Origin: Punica granatum | Taxonomy: Eukaryota > Streptophyta > Magnoliopsida > Myrtales > Lythraceae | Assembly (NCBI RefSeq): GCF_007655135.1 | Contig: NC_045128.1 | Span: 9,424,001-9,488,000 of the forward strand | DNA: 64,000 bases | Direction of reading: 5' to 3' | Shown: positions 1 through 9,540 of the stretch, piece by piece | Position numbering within the stretch: position 1 is the first letter of the stretch | How the letters are laid out: every line of letters begins with the position of its first letter | Made by a program: the position numbers and the translations under genes | The notes under the pieces: model-generated | Told to the model about the DNA's origin: nothing | Database searches by the model: none | The model's input: the letters and a program-made list of their open reading frames with translations, nothing else

Positions 1-294
1 CGGTTTCTCCTCTTCGGTCGTGGGACCGACGGAATGCCCAAGATGAGTCACCCTTGCTCTAGAGGCTTCTTTTTCTTCTTTAATGCAAGAAGCCAACTTG
101 CACTCTGGCATGAAAATATCCAAGAAGTTTGAAGACAACACTCAAGCCTTCATCAATGCTCATTAATGCTTTTGGCTCTTCCACATGAAGAACACTTGGT
201 CCAGATTCATCCTCATCCTCATTAGGCAAACCGAAATTTGCTAATGGGAGGGTTAAGAGTGCTTGCTTTTGCTTAATTGCTCATTAGCTTTGTC

Positions 295-301
295 TATAAA
301 T
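295..301 (+). promoter_or_regulatory. TATA box of the left Ogre-type LTR
   Basis: TATAAAT in the context gtcTATAAATggccc. A C/T-rich leader (ctctctccaagctttctccctc) follows about 30-60 bp downstream, as expected for a plant transcription start. The same box and flanks recur in both E2 LTRs, supporting a U3/R boundary near position 325. Confidence 0.6.
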
Positions 302-2355
302 GGCCCAAAAGTGATTAAGTTAATCACTTCTCCTCTTGCACACTCTCTCCAAGCTTTCTCCCTCAAGAAAAGCTCTCAACTCCATAGCCAAAACCAGCAA
401 GCTTCAACACTTCAAAAACCAAGAGAGAAAAACCGAAGAAAACCCGAAGAAAGCTTTCAGTTCTTAAGTCGGAAGCCGATGTTCATCATCCCGACTTAAG
501 TTCAAAATTTCTCAAACTCCATGGACCACATGTTTTGGACCCAAGGAGTTCATTTATGAACTTAGATTTTTGATTTGAAGTCATTTGCTCATCATTTCAG
601 GTCATTTAGGTGATTTCGGGTGAAGGACGTGCTCTCGGGTGAACAGTGCACCCGTAGCCGCACGCTCCCGCGCGCCTACCGTGCACTCCAGCCGCACGCC
701 TCGAGCGCCTAGCTCCCCGAACGTGCATGCCCTTGTACCCGAGCACTCTTCCAAGCGTTCTACCGAGTCACCCGACTCTCGAACACTTCCCCGACTCTTT
801 CCTCGTATCCCGAGGCTAGGTAAATCACTCTTGACTTAGAGGAGTTAGGGCTTTTCACATTATTTGCATGGCTATGGAGTAATATGGCGTTTTATGCATG
901 TTTAACTTGCAAGGCTTAATTTTCATACACTTTCATGTTATATTATGCATGCTCGTCATCATATAACATGTTAGCATGTCGGGAAACGTGTGGATCGACC
1001 CTCGGAAGACCTTCCCGACCCGAAATAAGCAAAAGAGCTCTCGGGTTTGCCTCAAGAAGTGGTAACCGAGACTTGGCTCGCTTTCCTCGGGTTAAGAACG
1101 ACCTTCTTAGCTCGATCTAAGTTCGATTCCCGAGTTTTCTCGTGTTTTCTTACATGCATGAAGTCGGTATTGTTTTATCGATTCCTTAAATAACTTGTTT
1201 GTGCATGTTTGCATGTTCGAATGCGTTATTCAAATCATGGCAATACTGACTTTAGTTAATCGTGTCATTTATCGTGTTTGACGTTTGAGCATGCGAGAAA
1301 TGATTCAAAACAAGACGGGGAAACCTCGTGGAACCCCATTCGGGCCATGGGACCTCTCGGTTATCTCCAAGGAGAAGTGACCGAGAGCCTCTTAGACTCG
1401 TACGGGTTGCATGAGGCTTCCTCTTCCCGTTTTGAGTTCGTTCTCGGCTTTCATGTAATTTGCAATTTACATTATCGTCGCAATATCGCATGAAAATGTC
1501 TTTTCAAAACAAAGCATGCATGGATTTGGGTATCGATGACTCATTCGGGTGGATTCGGTTACGAGGGTAGTTTCGGTCATTGGACCAAATTATCCTCGAT
1601 CCTTATGGAATCGTCTTGGTCGTCGAGTCACGAATCGTTTTCACAATTAATGCATTCGGCACAACCGTTAAGCATTAATTCCACGAACGAGTTAATTGGG
1701 ACGTTCACATGGTTAATTCATTCATTTTAAACTACTTTGCACGAATTGGACATTAATTTGTAACTCGTGTCGACGAATTACAAAACGATGTTAATGCCCT
1801 TTTCAAAACCCCCACACTTTCAAATCCATATTGTGTTGTTTCCCTTTTCTGAAAACAAATTTTCAAATCAAGGGCAAGAACATCATTTTGTGATTTGGCG
1901 TCATCTTAGCATTGTTTAGGGTGCTAGTCGGGTATTCTGTATCGAAAATACAATTACCTGACTAATCATTTCACTCGACTTAACCAAAATGCTAGAAAAT
2001 GGTTAGGTGGAACTCTAGGTTCCAAATCTAGAGTCAAAACACGAGTTTGGCTAATTCAGTGGAAATTCAGTGTCACAACACCAAATCACTGTAAAAGCAA
2101 TCCACACACACGAAACTTGACTACGGACACCCGATATGTCAGGTTCTCAAACCAAAGCCGAATGCTAAAACATTGGCACACGTTTGTTTGTCTAGGGTAG
2201 GATTTGCATGCCAAAATACCCCGGATTAATAAACTTGCTAATCCACGTACATTCGGTGAATACAAACACATTGTCTGTTATTTACTTGCTGCTTGTTATC
2301 TTTCCACACTTATTTGCCATGAGAGTCGAGCCTGATCCCTAGGCCGAATAATATT

Positions 2356-2426
2356 AGGGTTCAACACCCTAATCATCGAGCACAGGGTCCAACACCCTAA
2401 TCATCACTCACAGGGTCCAACGCCCT
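2356..2426 (+). repeat. Triple 28-bp hairpin repeat in LTR (left fragment)
   Basis: Three tandem 28-bp units each begin with a 5-bp inverted repeat, AGGGT-(T/C)CAAC-(A/G)CCCT. The same trio occurs at 11341-11411, 20798-20868, 45259-45329 and 56796-56866, always about 0.7-0.8 kb from the 3' end of a full LTR. Confidence 0.8.
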
Positions 2427-3012
2427 ATTCAGTGAGAGCGTCCATTGAATTTCAGTTTTTCGGTGTTTCCCTAAACTCACGGTGAGTTAGAGCGGAATAA
2501 TAATCGAACGCGAGTCGACTGGAATTCGGCCATTTGTAATTTGTATTTATTGTTTTTCGAGAGCATTGTAAGGATTTTATTTTGTACATTCATTCTGTAA
2601 GAATTCCAGTCGGTGAGCGAACGGTCCGAAAGTCGAATTAATCGAATCGGTCTAATGCTTGCCCAGATACAAGTAAATCCAAGAACTTGCGGTTCTGGTT
2701 CACGCAGGGATTCAACCACCATGGTTCGATGAACTGTAACGCAAGATTGTGAACCAATTCCCCGACACACGGGTTTACTTCTCTCTCGGCTTCTCCACCG
2801 ACATCGTTTAATTCATCGAAGTTACGGTGTCAAAACGTGTGAGTCGAGTGCACCCTAATTCATGCGGTAAATAAAACAAAATGCAAGCCTAGCAAACCAA
2901 AGTACCGAAAGGGCGTGCGGGATATAGGCCCGCACGTAACATGAACCCTCGAACTCGGATTTTCTGATTCCGCACAGACCAAAGTCTTAACAACAAACTA
3001 GGTGTTACATAA

Positions 3013-3608
3013 CCCTCCTATGTAAAACGAAACAACCAATTTCATCATATGATTTATCTTGTGAATCCATATAATCCATAAATTTCTAGGGCGCCAATTG
3101 CACATGCTTTTGCCGGGATATTCCGTTAGCATATTCTACCACTCCAGTAGAGGCTGGAGTCTTGCAAAAGCCTACAATATTCAATAATATTTTCAAGTTA
3201 TATATGCATTTCTCAAAGTGTAAATATACATATATCAATAATAAAATATACTTACCACATTTTCCTGTTTCGAGAGATATATTCAAAAGCATCCCTCATA
3301 TGTAAAACAAAACAACCAACTTCATCATATGATTTATCTTGTGAATCCATATAATCGATAAATTTCTAGGGCGCCAATTACACATGCTTTTGCCGGGACA
3401 TTCCGTGAGCATATTCGATCACTCCGGTAGCGGTTGTAGTCTTGCAAAAGCCTACAATATTCAATAATATTTCCAAGTTATATATGCATTTCTCAAAGTG
3501 TAAATATACATATATCAATAATAAAATATACTCACCACATTTTCCTTAGTCATAGACTAGGTTTTCGTATATGTCAACTCCCTAATCCATTTTATGCAGC
3601 ACCTCCAT
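3013..3608 (-). pseudogene. C1A cysteine protease pseudogene, 5' exons only (copy 0)
   Basis: Read on the minus strand. An exon at about 3608-3536 encodes a DW...QG-K-C-G segment like the start of a papain mature domain and ends at a GTGAGT donor. It carries TAG in place of the Trp codon and TAA in place of the Gln before GKCG. The next exon (about 3451-3267) holds the active-site Cys as GFCK instead of GSCW, then a stretch that aligns without gaps to papain (conserved E, I, Q, Q and D) and continues to DAFEYISRNR. It has stops at two codons, including the TAG shared by every copy in the array. A second, tandemly duplicated copy of the Cys exon lies at 3171-3013. The 3' exons are lost at the LTR junction. 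Confidence 0.7.
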
Positions 3609-4120
3609 GTAGAAGATTCAACCATACGAGGTTTCATCAAAGCCTTTTTACTTTCAAAAACTACTCAAACTCTCTTTACATATATTCTAGAGAATATATA
3701 AAAGTTAAAATGGTCGGAAAGGGATTCAAATCAATTATTCCGTATGTCGATGCCACATTATCAATACTAAAGAAACTTTTAGAGTTTTTAAAGGTTTGGA
3801 AAAGAAAAGAAAACTAGAAGCCACATTATCATCAGCTGTCACCTAGGGGATAAAACACTCTTTTCAAAACTTACGAAAAAAAAAACAAAGCATATCATAA
3901 TCGTCATATCATCATCATCATTGATCACCACTGAAAGAATAATATGGAGATGGTTGGTTTATTGTATTAAAGAAACCGGTAGGATTTTCAAGGGTTTAAG
4001 GGAAAAAAGAAAAAGAAAAAAAGAAGCCACATTCATCTTAGCTTTCACCGAGGGGGAAAAGAACAATTTTTTTTACCATATCATCATCATCATCCATCAC
4101 AACATAAAGGATAATATGGA
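3609..4120. other. Array spacer upstream of the CMO fragment
   Basis: No convincing exon was seen. The stretch is A-rich with short imperfect duplications, for example 'ataatatggagatggttg' near 3940 and again near 4112, and 'gaagccacatt' motifs repeated near 3755, 3817 and 4024. These suggest small local duplications just before the CMO exon. A short ORF from 3921 is rich in Lys/Arg because of A-runs and does not look coding. Confidence 0.5.
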
Positions 4121-4124
4121 GATG

Positions 4125-4637
4125 GTTGATTTCTACAAGGGCTGGCAGATTTTCAGTTGGTTTGCTTGCCTTACCTTATTGTTCCCGACATAACCGTTAC
4201 TCACATAATGATTAACTGGTGTTTTCTTTTTCAAAATTATCAGGTTACACTAAGCATATCAAATTACCTCATGATTTCTTCACTAGCAGATATAAAAGAA
4301 ACCTTAATTTCATAGTATCCTCGGTTTCAATAATTTGATGCTCCGTTCTTGTTGGGTAGAAATGGTGAAATGATTGTTAGCAGCCCTCGACAATATGTGA
4401 CTTATCAATTTCCTTTTTTGTTTTTCATTCATTCATTGATTGATTTATTTATTTTGAATTCTTGCGTGAACTTTAAAAACCAAACGAAGGTTAAATGCTA
4501 CAGATTGGGAAATGTAGAATTTGTGGTGTGTCGACATGATAATGGAAAAGTCCATGGCTTCCACAATGTCTGTCGCCACCATGCCACACTTCTTGCGTCC
4601 GGAACCGACAACAAGTCTTGCTCAGTTTGCCCATATC
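4125..4637 (+). pseudogene. CMO: Choline monooxygenase-like Rieske fragment, copy 1
   Basis: Three small exons can be read. 4125-4155 ends an exon with VDFYKGWQI. 4244-4289 (46 bp, after a ttatcag acceptor) encodes GYTKHIKLPHDFFTS. 4504-4637 (134 bp, after a ctacag acceptor) encodes a Rieske segment with the CxH pair (NVCRHHA) and CSVCPY, the last His codon being split at the C|GT donor. Spliced phases agree: AG|A gives Arg-Leu-Gly. Order and motifs match plant choline monooxygenase, the stromal Rieske oxygenase of glycine betaine synthesis. The rest is absent: no transit peptide, no GW(T/V)YG exon and no mononuclear-iron domain. The exon 2 donor is AT instead of GT in this copy and the exon 1 donor is degenerate. 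Other Rieske oxygenases fit less well. Confidence 0.75.
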
Positions 4638-5399
4638 GTGTTAGGTCACTCTTGCTATTCATGATGAATCTAAGACTCTTGTCTGGTTTTGTTTGCTTAG
4701 CAACATATACCGTTAGTAATATCTTAATGTTCAGAGAGAGTAATTGAGTTGTGTAATGAACTTATTTGGTGTCTTATTCTTAAAGTAATGTTCTCTGGTA
4801 GAACTCTGAATAAAAGATCTCAATATCATCTAAAAGTATTCTCGTGATGCTGAACTTCCTTTTATGGACAACAAACTACCTAGCGTGAGCAACTCTCTGA
4901 TGACCTTAGAATATCCTTGTGCAGCGGTGGTATGGTCCACTGAAGTACTTGGTAAGTGGAGTTTCTTGACCATTTTCTTGATTTTGGTGGCTTCAATATC
5001 GGCACCAATGCCGAATAAAGGAGTCTTCTTATTTTGTCGCTTGTTAAGGAGGACTTCATGCAGATTTTTCCATAAAGATTAATTCCCCACTTTGTTCCCC
5101 AACTATTCTTGACCCACCAAAAATAGATTCGTACATCTTTGTCCATATCACTTCTCTTCAGCTTGCTCCCCCTCTTATGCGCTTTTGTCCGTGCTTTCAC
5201 CAGTTCACTATCGTATCCAGTAATTTGCAAAGCATGTCTTCCTGTAATTTTTGTCGAAATCCTTGGCCCAATGTATATCTTTTGCAATGAAATTCAAACA
5301 ACAAAAGTGATCGAATTCTCAAGATCTATCAGAGTATCCACATTTAATGGAAGAGTAAACCCAACGTGGACCATTGAAAAGGTACAATAAGCTCCTACT

Positions 5400-6760
5400 A
5401 AAAAAGGGGATGAGCTAGTAATAAGGGCAGGTCAAGAGTCCTACAACCGCTATAATTGGGAAAGAGTTCCAATAGGTGTAACATTAAAGAAGCAATGGAA
5501 GCCATTGTCAGGACCAGGAAGATATAATAGATGAATCGAAACACTAAAAAATAGATCTAGGAACAACATAGTACTAAAATGTTGAGACATGGGTTCTTAA
5601 GCATTTATCCTAAGCATTCTTCAATTCTAGGAGTAATATGGGAATTGGATTTGGAATATCTTTAGAACTAAGAACTTTGGTGGGTCGAAATCTGGACAAC
5701 AATTTTACTATAAAAAAATTTTTAGGTCGTGATAAATTCTATTGCTACGAAAGAAATTTTATCACATAAAAAATATAATGTGATAAGAATGTTAAATTAC
5801 ACTAAATAAAGTCTCATAATGCATATACTTAATATGTATGTAGATACATACATATTTATATGTATACACATATCTTTAATATTGTGTGAGCGTCGAAAAC
5901 CAAGTATTCCCATAATAACTAACATATATGTAAATACATTCTTACTATGCATGTATATATATACTTAATCTGTATATTGTGATAAGAATGTTAAATTATA
6001 CTAAATAAAGTCTCATAATGCACCTGTATAATATGTATGTAGATACATATATCTTTATATGTATAGACATATCTTAATATCGTGTGAGTGCCACAAATCA
6101 AGTATTCCCATAATAACTAACATATATGTATATACATATTTTCATATATTTTCACACACATTATATAACGTTTTCATCGTGAAAATAAGTTTATCGCCAT
6201 AAGTTATAAAATATTTTGACCAAATGTTATAAAACCTGTAACAAGTTATCCGCTATTTTCGTGGCAAGAAATCTTATATGTTATTGTGTTTGTATAGTTT
6301 ATATGAATCGACTTAGAACAAAAGATAAGAGAATCACCATAAACTATAACATGGAAAATAATCAATAGTAACAGATCTTCGAAATGGACGTTGATGGATA
6401 GAATTACAACTAGTAGTGAGCTTGGTAATGAGAAGTGAGTTATAGAAGCTACTAAAAGGAAAGCTCATTTTATAAAAAACTTAACATTATAAAAAAATTG
6501 AAATTATTAAAAAAAAGAATAGAAAACAAAATTACAAAATTTACTTACGTCTCCCATAATTTCAAAATCTTCACAAAGCTTAAGTTCGGCTGCAACTGGC
6601 TATTCATCCATCGCTTTCATCAATGCTTATTCTTCAAGTGAAACATTCTTGTATAAATCGATAAAATACTTTTCACCTTTCCAAGAACAAACTCATAATT
6701 GAAATATAAATTTTTGCTCCATTAATTTATCAACCACAAAATTTAACAAGTTAAATTTGG
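5400..6760. other. AT-rich intron/spacer of array unit 1
   Basis: This lies between the His/Asn exon and the Cys exon of the minus-strand C1A pseudogene, so it is probably intronic. It contains TA-rich microsatellite-like tracts ('tatgtatgtagatacata') and a 199-bp direct duplication: the 'gttaaatta' landmarks at 5791 and 5990 begin two similar copies. No credible exon was seen. Confidence 0.55.
5791..6188. repeat. 199-bp direct duplication
   Basis: Two adjacent imperfect copies (about 5791-5989 and 5990-6188) share 'taaataaagtctcataatgca', the TATGTAG/ATACATA tract and 'caagtattcccataataac'. The same duplication is present in units 2 and 3 (for example near 60016 and 60212), so it predates amplification of the array. 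Confidence 0.7.
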
Positions 6761-6858
6761 GTTTACCTTGAGGGGTTCTGGAGGGTTATGCCTCCTCCCG
6801 ATAAACGGGTAATTTTCTTCTTAGCAAACCCTGTTTCGAGAGATATATTAAAATGCAT

Positions 6859-7255
6859 CCCTCCTATGTAAAACGAAACAACCAATTTCATCATATGATT
6901 TATCTTGTGAATCCATATAATCCATAAATTTCTATGGCGCCAATTGCACATGCTTTTGCCGAGATATTTCGTGAGCATATTCTACCACTCCGGTCGAGGC
7001 TGTAGTCTTGCAAAAGCCTACAATATTAAATAATATTTTCAAGTTATATATGCATTTCTCAAAGTGTAAATATACATATATCAATAATAAAATATACTTA
7101 CCACATTTTCCTATTTCGAGAGATATATTCAAATGCATCCCTCATATGTAAAATGAAACAACCAACTTCATAATATGATTTATCTTGTGAATCCATATAA
7201 TCGATAAATTTCTAGGGCGCCAATTGCACATGCTTTTGCCGGGACATTCCGTGAG
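6859..7255. repeat. Array unit 2, part left of E1
   Basis: The first 397 bp of unit 2 begin with 'ccctcctatg', as in units 1 and 3. They contain the duplicated Cys-exon subrepeats (about 285 bp each, at about 6859-7140 and from 7141). The second subrepeat is cut by E1 at 7255 and resumes at 57637. Confidence 0.85.
7251..7255. repeat. Left target-site duplication of E1 (GTGAG)
   Basis: GTGAG directly precedes TGTCAGCACC at 7256 and directly follows the LTR end CCGTACA at 57631. The uninterrupted sequence 'cgtgagcatattc' is seen at about 3401 and 61454, confirming the target. Confidence 0.95.
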
Positions 7256-8856
7256 TGTCAGCACCCCATTTTGGCTCACCATTCCAAACAACGATATTAG
7301 CAATGATCCAAGCCACGACTTGAGCAGAATACAGAAAACGGCACGGCGGAGCAAGAAATCACTATTCATCCTCAAGTCGGCAAAATTGAGCAAATGACCC
7401 ATGGATGTGACAGAAGGACTCCAGGGGTCACCAAAAGGCAACAGAGCGACCAGAGAGTTCAACAATGTCCAAAACCGGCATTTTCAGTATATCACACGGA
7501 CGGTACTATTTTCCGATAGTTCGCTCGGTCGTCGGAAGATAGCCAATATTGGACTCCAAAAATCCACATTAGTGCCAAACAGATGAAAAGTGTCTTCAAA
7601 GGCATTTTGCAAATCATCTGCTCTATACAGAACAACTTTCTGTATACAGTCAACTTTTCAGTGGAAGTCCAAAAATGCCGGTTTCCTGGAGAAAAGTTAA
7701 TGCCAAATATCAGACGCGGCCATGCCCCACCAGCACACAGAGCATGAACAATGCTTCAGATTGTCTCTTGGAAGTCACACAGACACTTCAAATGACTTCC
7801 GAACGGCAAAACAAGCATATCCCTCTTTGGAAGAGCATAGCCGGAGAATGGTCTGATGGAATTACGGCAAACGAAGTTCATACCGCATTACTCTAAAAAC
7901 TCTAGCGGACATTCACAATTGGGCAAAACAGACAGCAAAACGCCTATCAGTTTCCCGAGTAACCTCCGAGGAGCGGAAATGGCCATTTTCAGTGGAAATG
8001 CATATCCGGAGGTCCTATTTACAGAAACTTGATGCCGGGTGTCTATCCTACACCATGCTAGCCTTCTCAGGGCTCAACGTGGAATCGTCGGAATAAATCA
8101 CACGACTCATCTAGACCTCCCGAACAATCCTTTAGAGGGCTCTGATACACTTTTCAAGTCCTTGGAGGTCTGATCTCGACAAACAGAGATTACAGTAATC
8201 CCCGGAGTGCCCAAGCAACTCAGAAATCATCCTGAGAAATCCAGTTTCGGCCTCCTAGGACGTCTCCGGCCCCACGTTAGCATTACCGGCTTAAGGGATG
8301 ATTGTTCACGTTGTCTGACAATTTATGTCAAAATGACCAACGTGAGATGCAGATACAAGATGTGCTGTCAGAAGCGGACAACTTCGCTCTGGTCACCTGC
8401 AATGAGCAAAAACGGCTTCCGAGCCTCGTATGCTTCCGGGACATTTCCCCATGGAAAATGCCAATCTTAAGCTCGTTAAAACCGTTTTCTCGCGCAGATC
8501 GACAATTCGACGTTCAATTCGAACCACGAACTTCGAATGCGCGACCAATCGAGACTCAAGCTTTGACCGGTTTCTCCTCATGGGCCATGGGACCCACGGG
8601 CTGCCTAAGGGCAACCGCCCTTTACCCCAACAATTTCGGCATCATCCTCTCCCTCTCATGCACTCTAAGCCCAAAATATCTTTAGTCTTTCTAGTCAACA
8701 CTCAAGCCATTAACTCCATCTCCATTAATGCTTCTTGGCTCTTCCTCATCAAGATACATGGATGACATTCATCCTCATCTCCATTAGGGCAGCCGACTTT
8801 TGCTAATGAGGCCATTAATGGTGCTTTGTTTTGCTTAATTGCTCATTAGCTTCACA

Positions 8857-8863
8857 TATATAT
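8857..8863 (+). promoter_or_regulatory. Candidate TATA box, E1 5' LTR
   Basis: TATATAT in 'ttcacaTATATATtgcat', at the place that corresponds to the clear TATAAAT box of the E2-type LTRs. It is followed by the conserved 'attaagttaatcactt' and a C/T-rich leader. It is less canonical than in E2; the 3' LTR equivalent is at 54280-54286. Confidence 0.45.
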
Positions 8864-9189
8864 TGCATATTTGTCATTAAGTTAATCACTTATCATGCAC
8901 ACATGATCTTTCTAGTTTCTCCCTCTAGAAAATACTCTCAACTTCTTAGCAACCAGCAGTAAGCAAATCACTCCATGAAAACTGAAAACCAAGCCAAAGA
9001 TCCTTAGAGTTTAGGTCGGAATCCATAGCGGGCACTATTCCGACTTATGTTCAAAATTCCTCAAACTTCATGGACCACATGTTTCGGACCCAAGGATTCC
9101 AATTCTGAACTCAGTTTTTCAGTTTGAAGTCATTTTCTCATCGTTTTGGGTCGTTTTAGTCATTTCGGGTGAAATTCGAACTCTCAGGT

Positions 9190-9540
9190 GAACAGTAACC
9201 CGTCATCAGCGTCACCGAGCACACCAGCGTCCGTCATCGAGCACGCCCGTGCCTGTCACCAGCGCCTGTCACCATACACGCGCGCACCCGTCTTCAGCGC
9301 CCGTCACCAGCGCCACCAGCGCCCGTCACCAGCGCCACCAGTGCTCGTCATCGAGCACATCAGCGCCCGTCACCATACACACGCGCGCCTGTCTCTAGCG
9401 CCCGTCATCAGTGCCACCAGCGCCACCAGCGCCCGTCACCAGCGCCACCAGCGCCTGTCACCGTGCCCGCCAACACTCGTCATCGTGCCCGACGCCCGTC
9501 ACCGCGCTTGACCGTGCTCGTGCACGTCCACCCTTGCACT
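9190..9540 (+). repeat. GC-rich minisatellite in E1 5' LTR
   Basis: Degenerate tandem copies of about 10-20 bp are built from CACCAGCGCC and CCCGTCA blocks. The block begins just after 'gggtgaacagtaacccg'. The 3' LTR has a shorter array at about 54620-54830. ORFs rich in Pro, Ala, Ser, Arg and His here are a by-product of the repeat. Confidence 0.75.

Larger units (their letters stand above)
1..3012 (+). mobile_element. Truncated Ogre-type LTR (left fragment)
   Basis: This stretch aligns, in plus orientation, with the LTRs of E2 (reverse complement of about 20230-23360) and more loosely with E1. It shares the TATA region, the GC-rich block, the AGGGT/ACCCT hairpin trio and the stretch ending near 'ctaggtgtt'. 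Its 5' part (about 1.3 kb by comparison with E2) lies left of the window. Its last roughly 200 bp, including the terminal CCGTACA, are missing: at 3012/3013 it runs straight into the tandem-array sequence 'ccctcctatg'. The whole stretch is non-coding and the small ORFs in it look accidental. It is either the end of a truncated element or a damaged solo LTR. Confidence 0.85.
3013..6858. repeat. Tandem array unit 1 (3,846 bp)
   Basis: First of three direct repeats. Landmarks recur at a fixed spacing: the CMO exon region at 3921, 58147 and 61971, and the C1A region at 5139, 59362 and 63186. After removing E1 and one TSD copy, the period is 3,846 bp, then 3,822 bp. Each unit holds CMO-like exons (+), C1A exons (-), an AT-rich block and a 199-bp internal duplication. 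Confidence 0.9.
5041..7255 (-). pseudogene. C1A cysteine protease pseudogene, 3' part (copy 1, left of E1)
   Basis: On the minus strand this holds most of a papain-family gene whose 5' end lies at 57632-57835. The Cys exon b is cut at 7255 by E1. A second copy a (7017-6768, 250 bp) runs from GFCK to an EENYPFIG segment typical of papain-like proteases and ends at a gtaaac donor. An exon at about 5391-5041 contains the His region (GPRISTKITGRHALQITGYD) and the Asn region (WWVKNSWGTKWG). All three catalytic residues (Cys, His, Asn) can be located, but the Trp after the Cys is Lys. In-frame stops occur in the Cys exon (TAG) and before the IYIGP motif (TGA). About 29 mostly charged residues separate GYDS from the NSWG motif, longer than usual. 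Confidence 0.7.

Noticed and set aside
3086..3292. Minus-strand 68-aa ORF as an intact small protein
   Set aside because: It fuses intron translation (KYILLLIYVYL...) to the C1A Cys exon; the real feature is the pseudoexon.
4349..4747. Single-exon 132-aa Rieske protein
   Set aside because: Splice acceptor and donor signals bound a 134-bp exon inside it; upstream and downstream residues are intron translations.
4880..5040. C-terminal extension of the C1A His/Asn exon down to 4880
   Set aside because: After WGTKWG...GKI the residues no longer resemble a papain-family C-terminus, and the ORF end differs among units.
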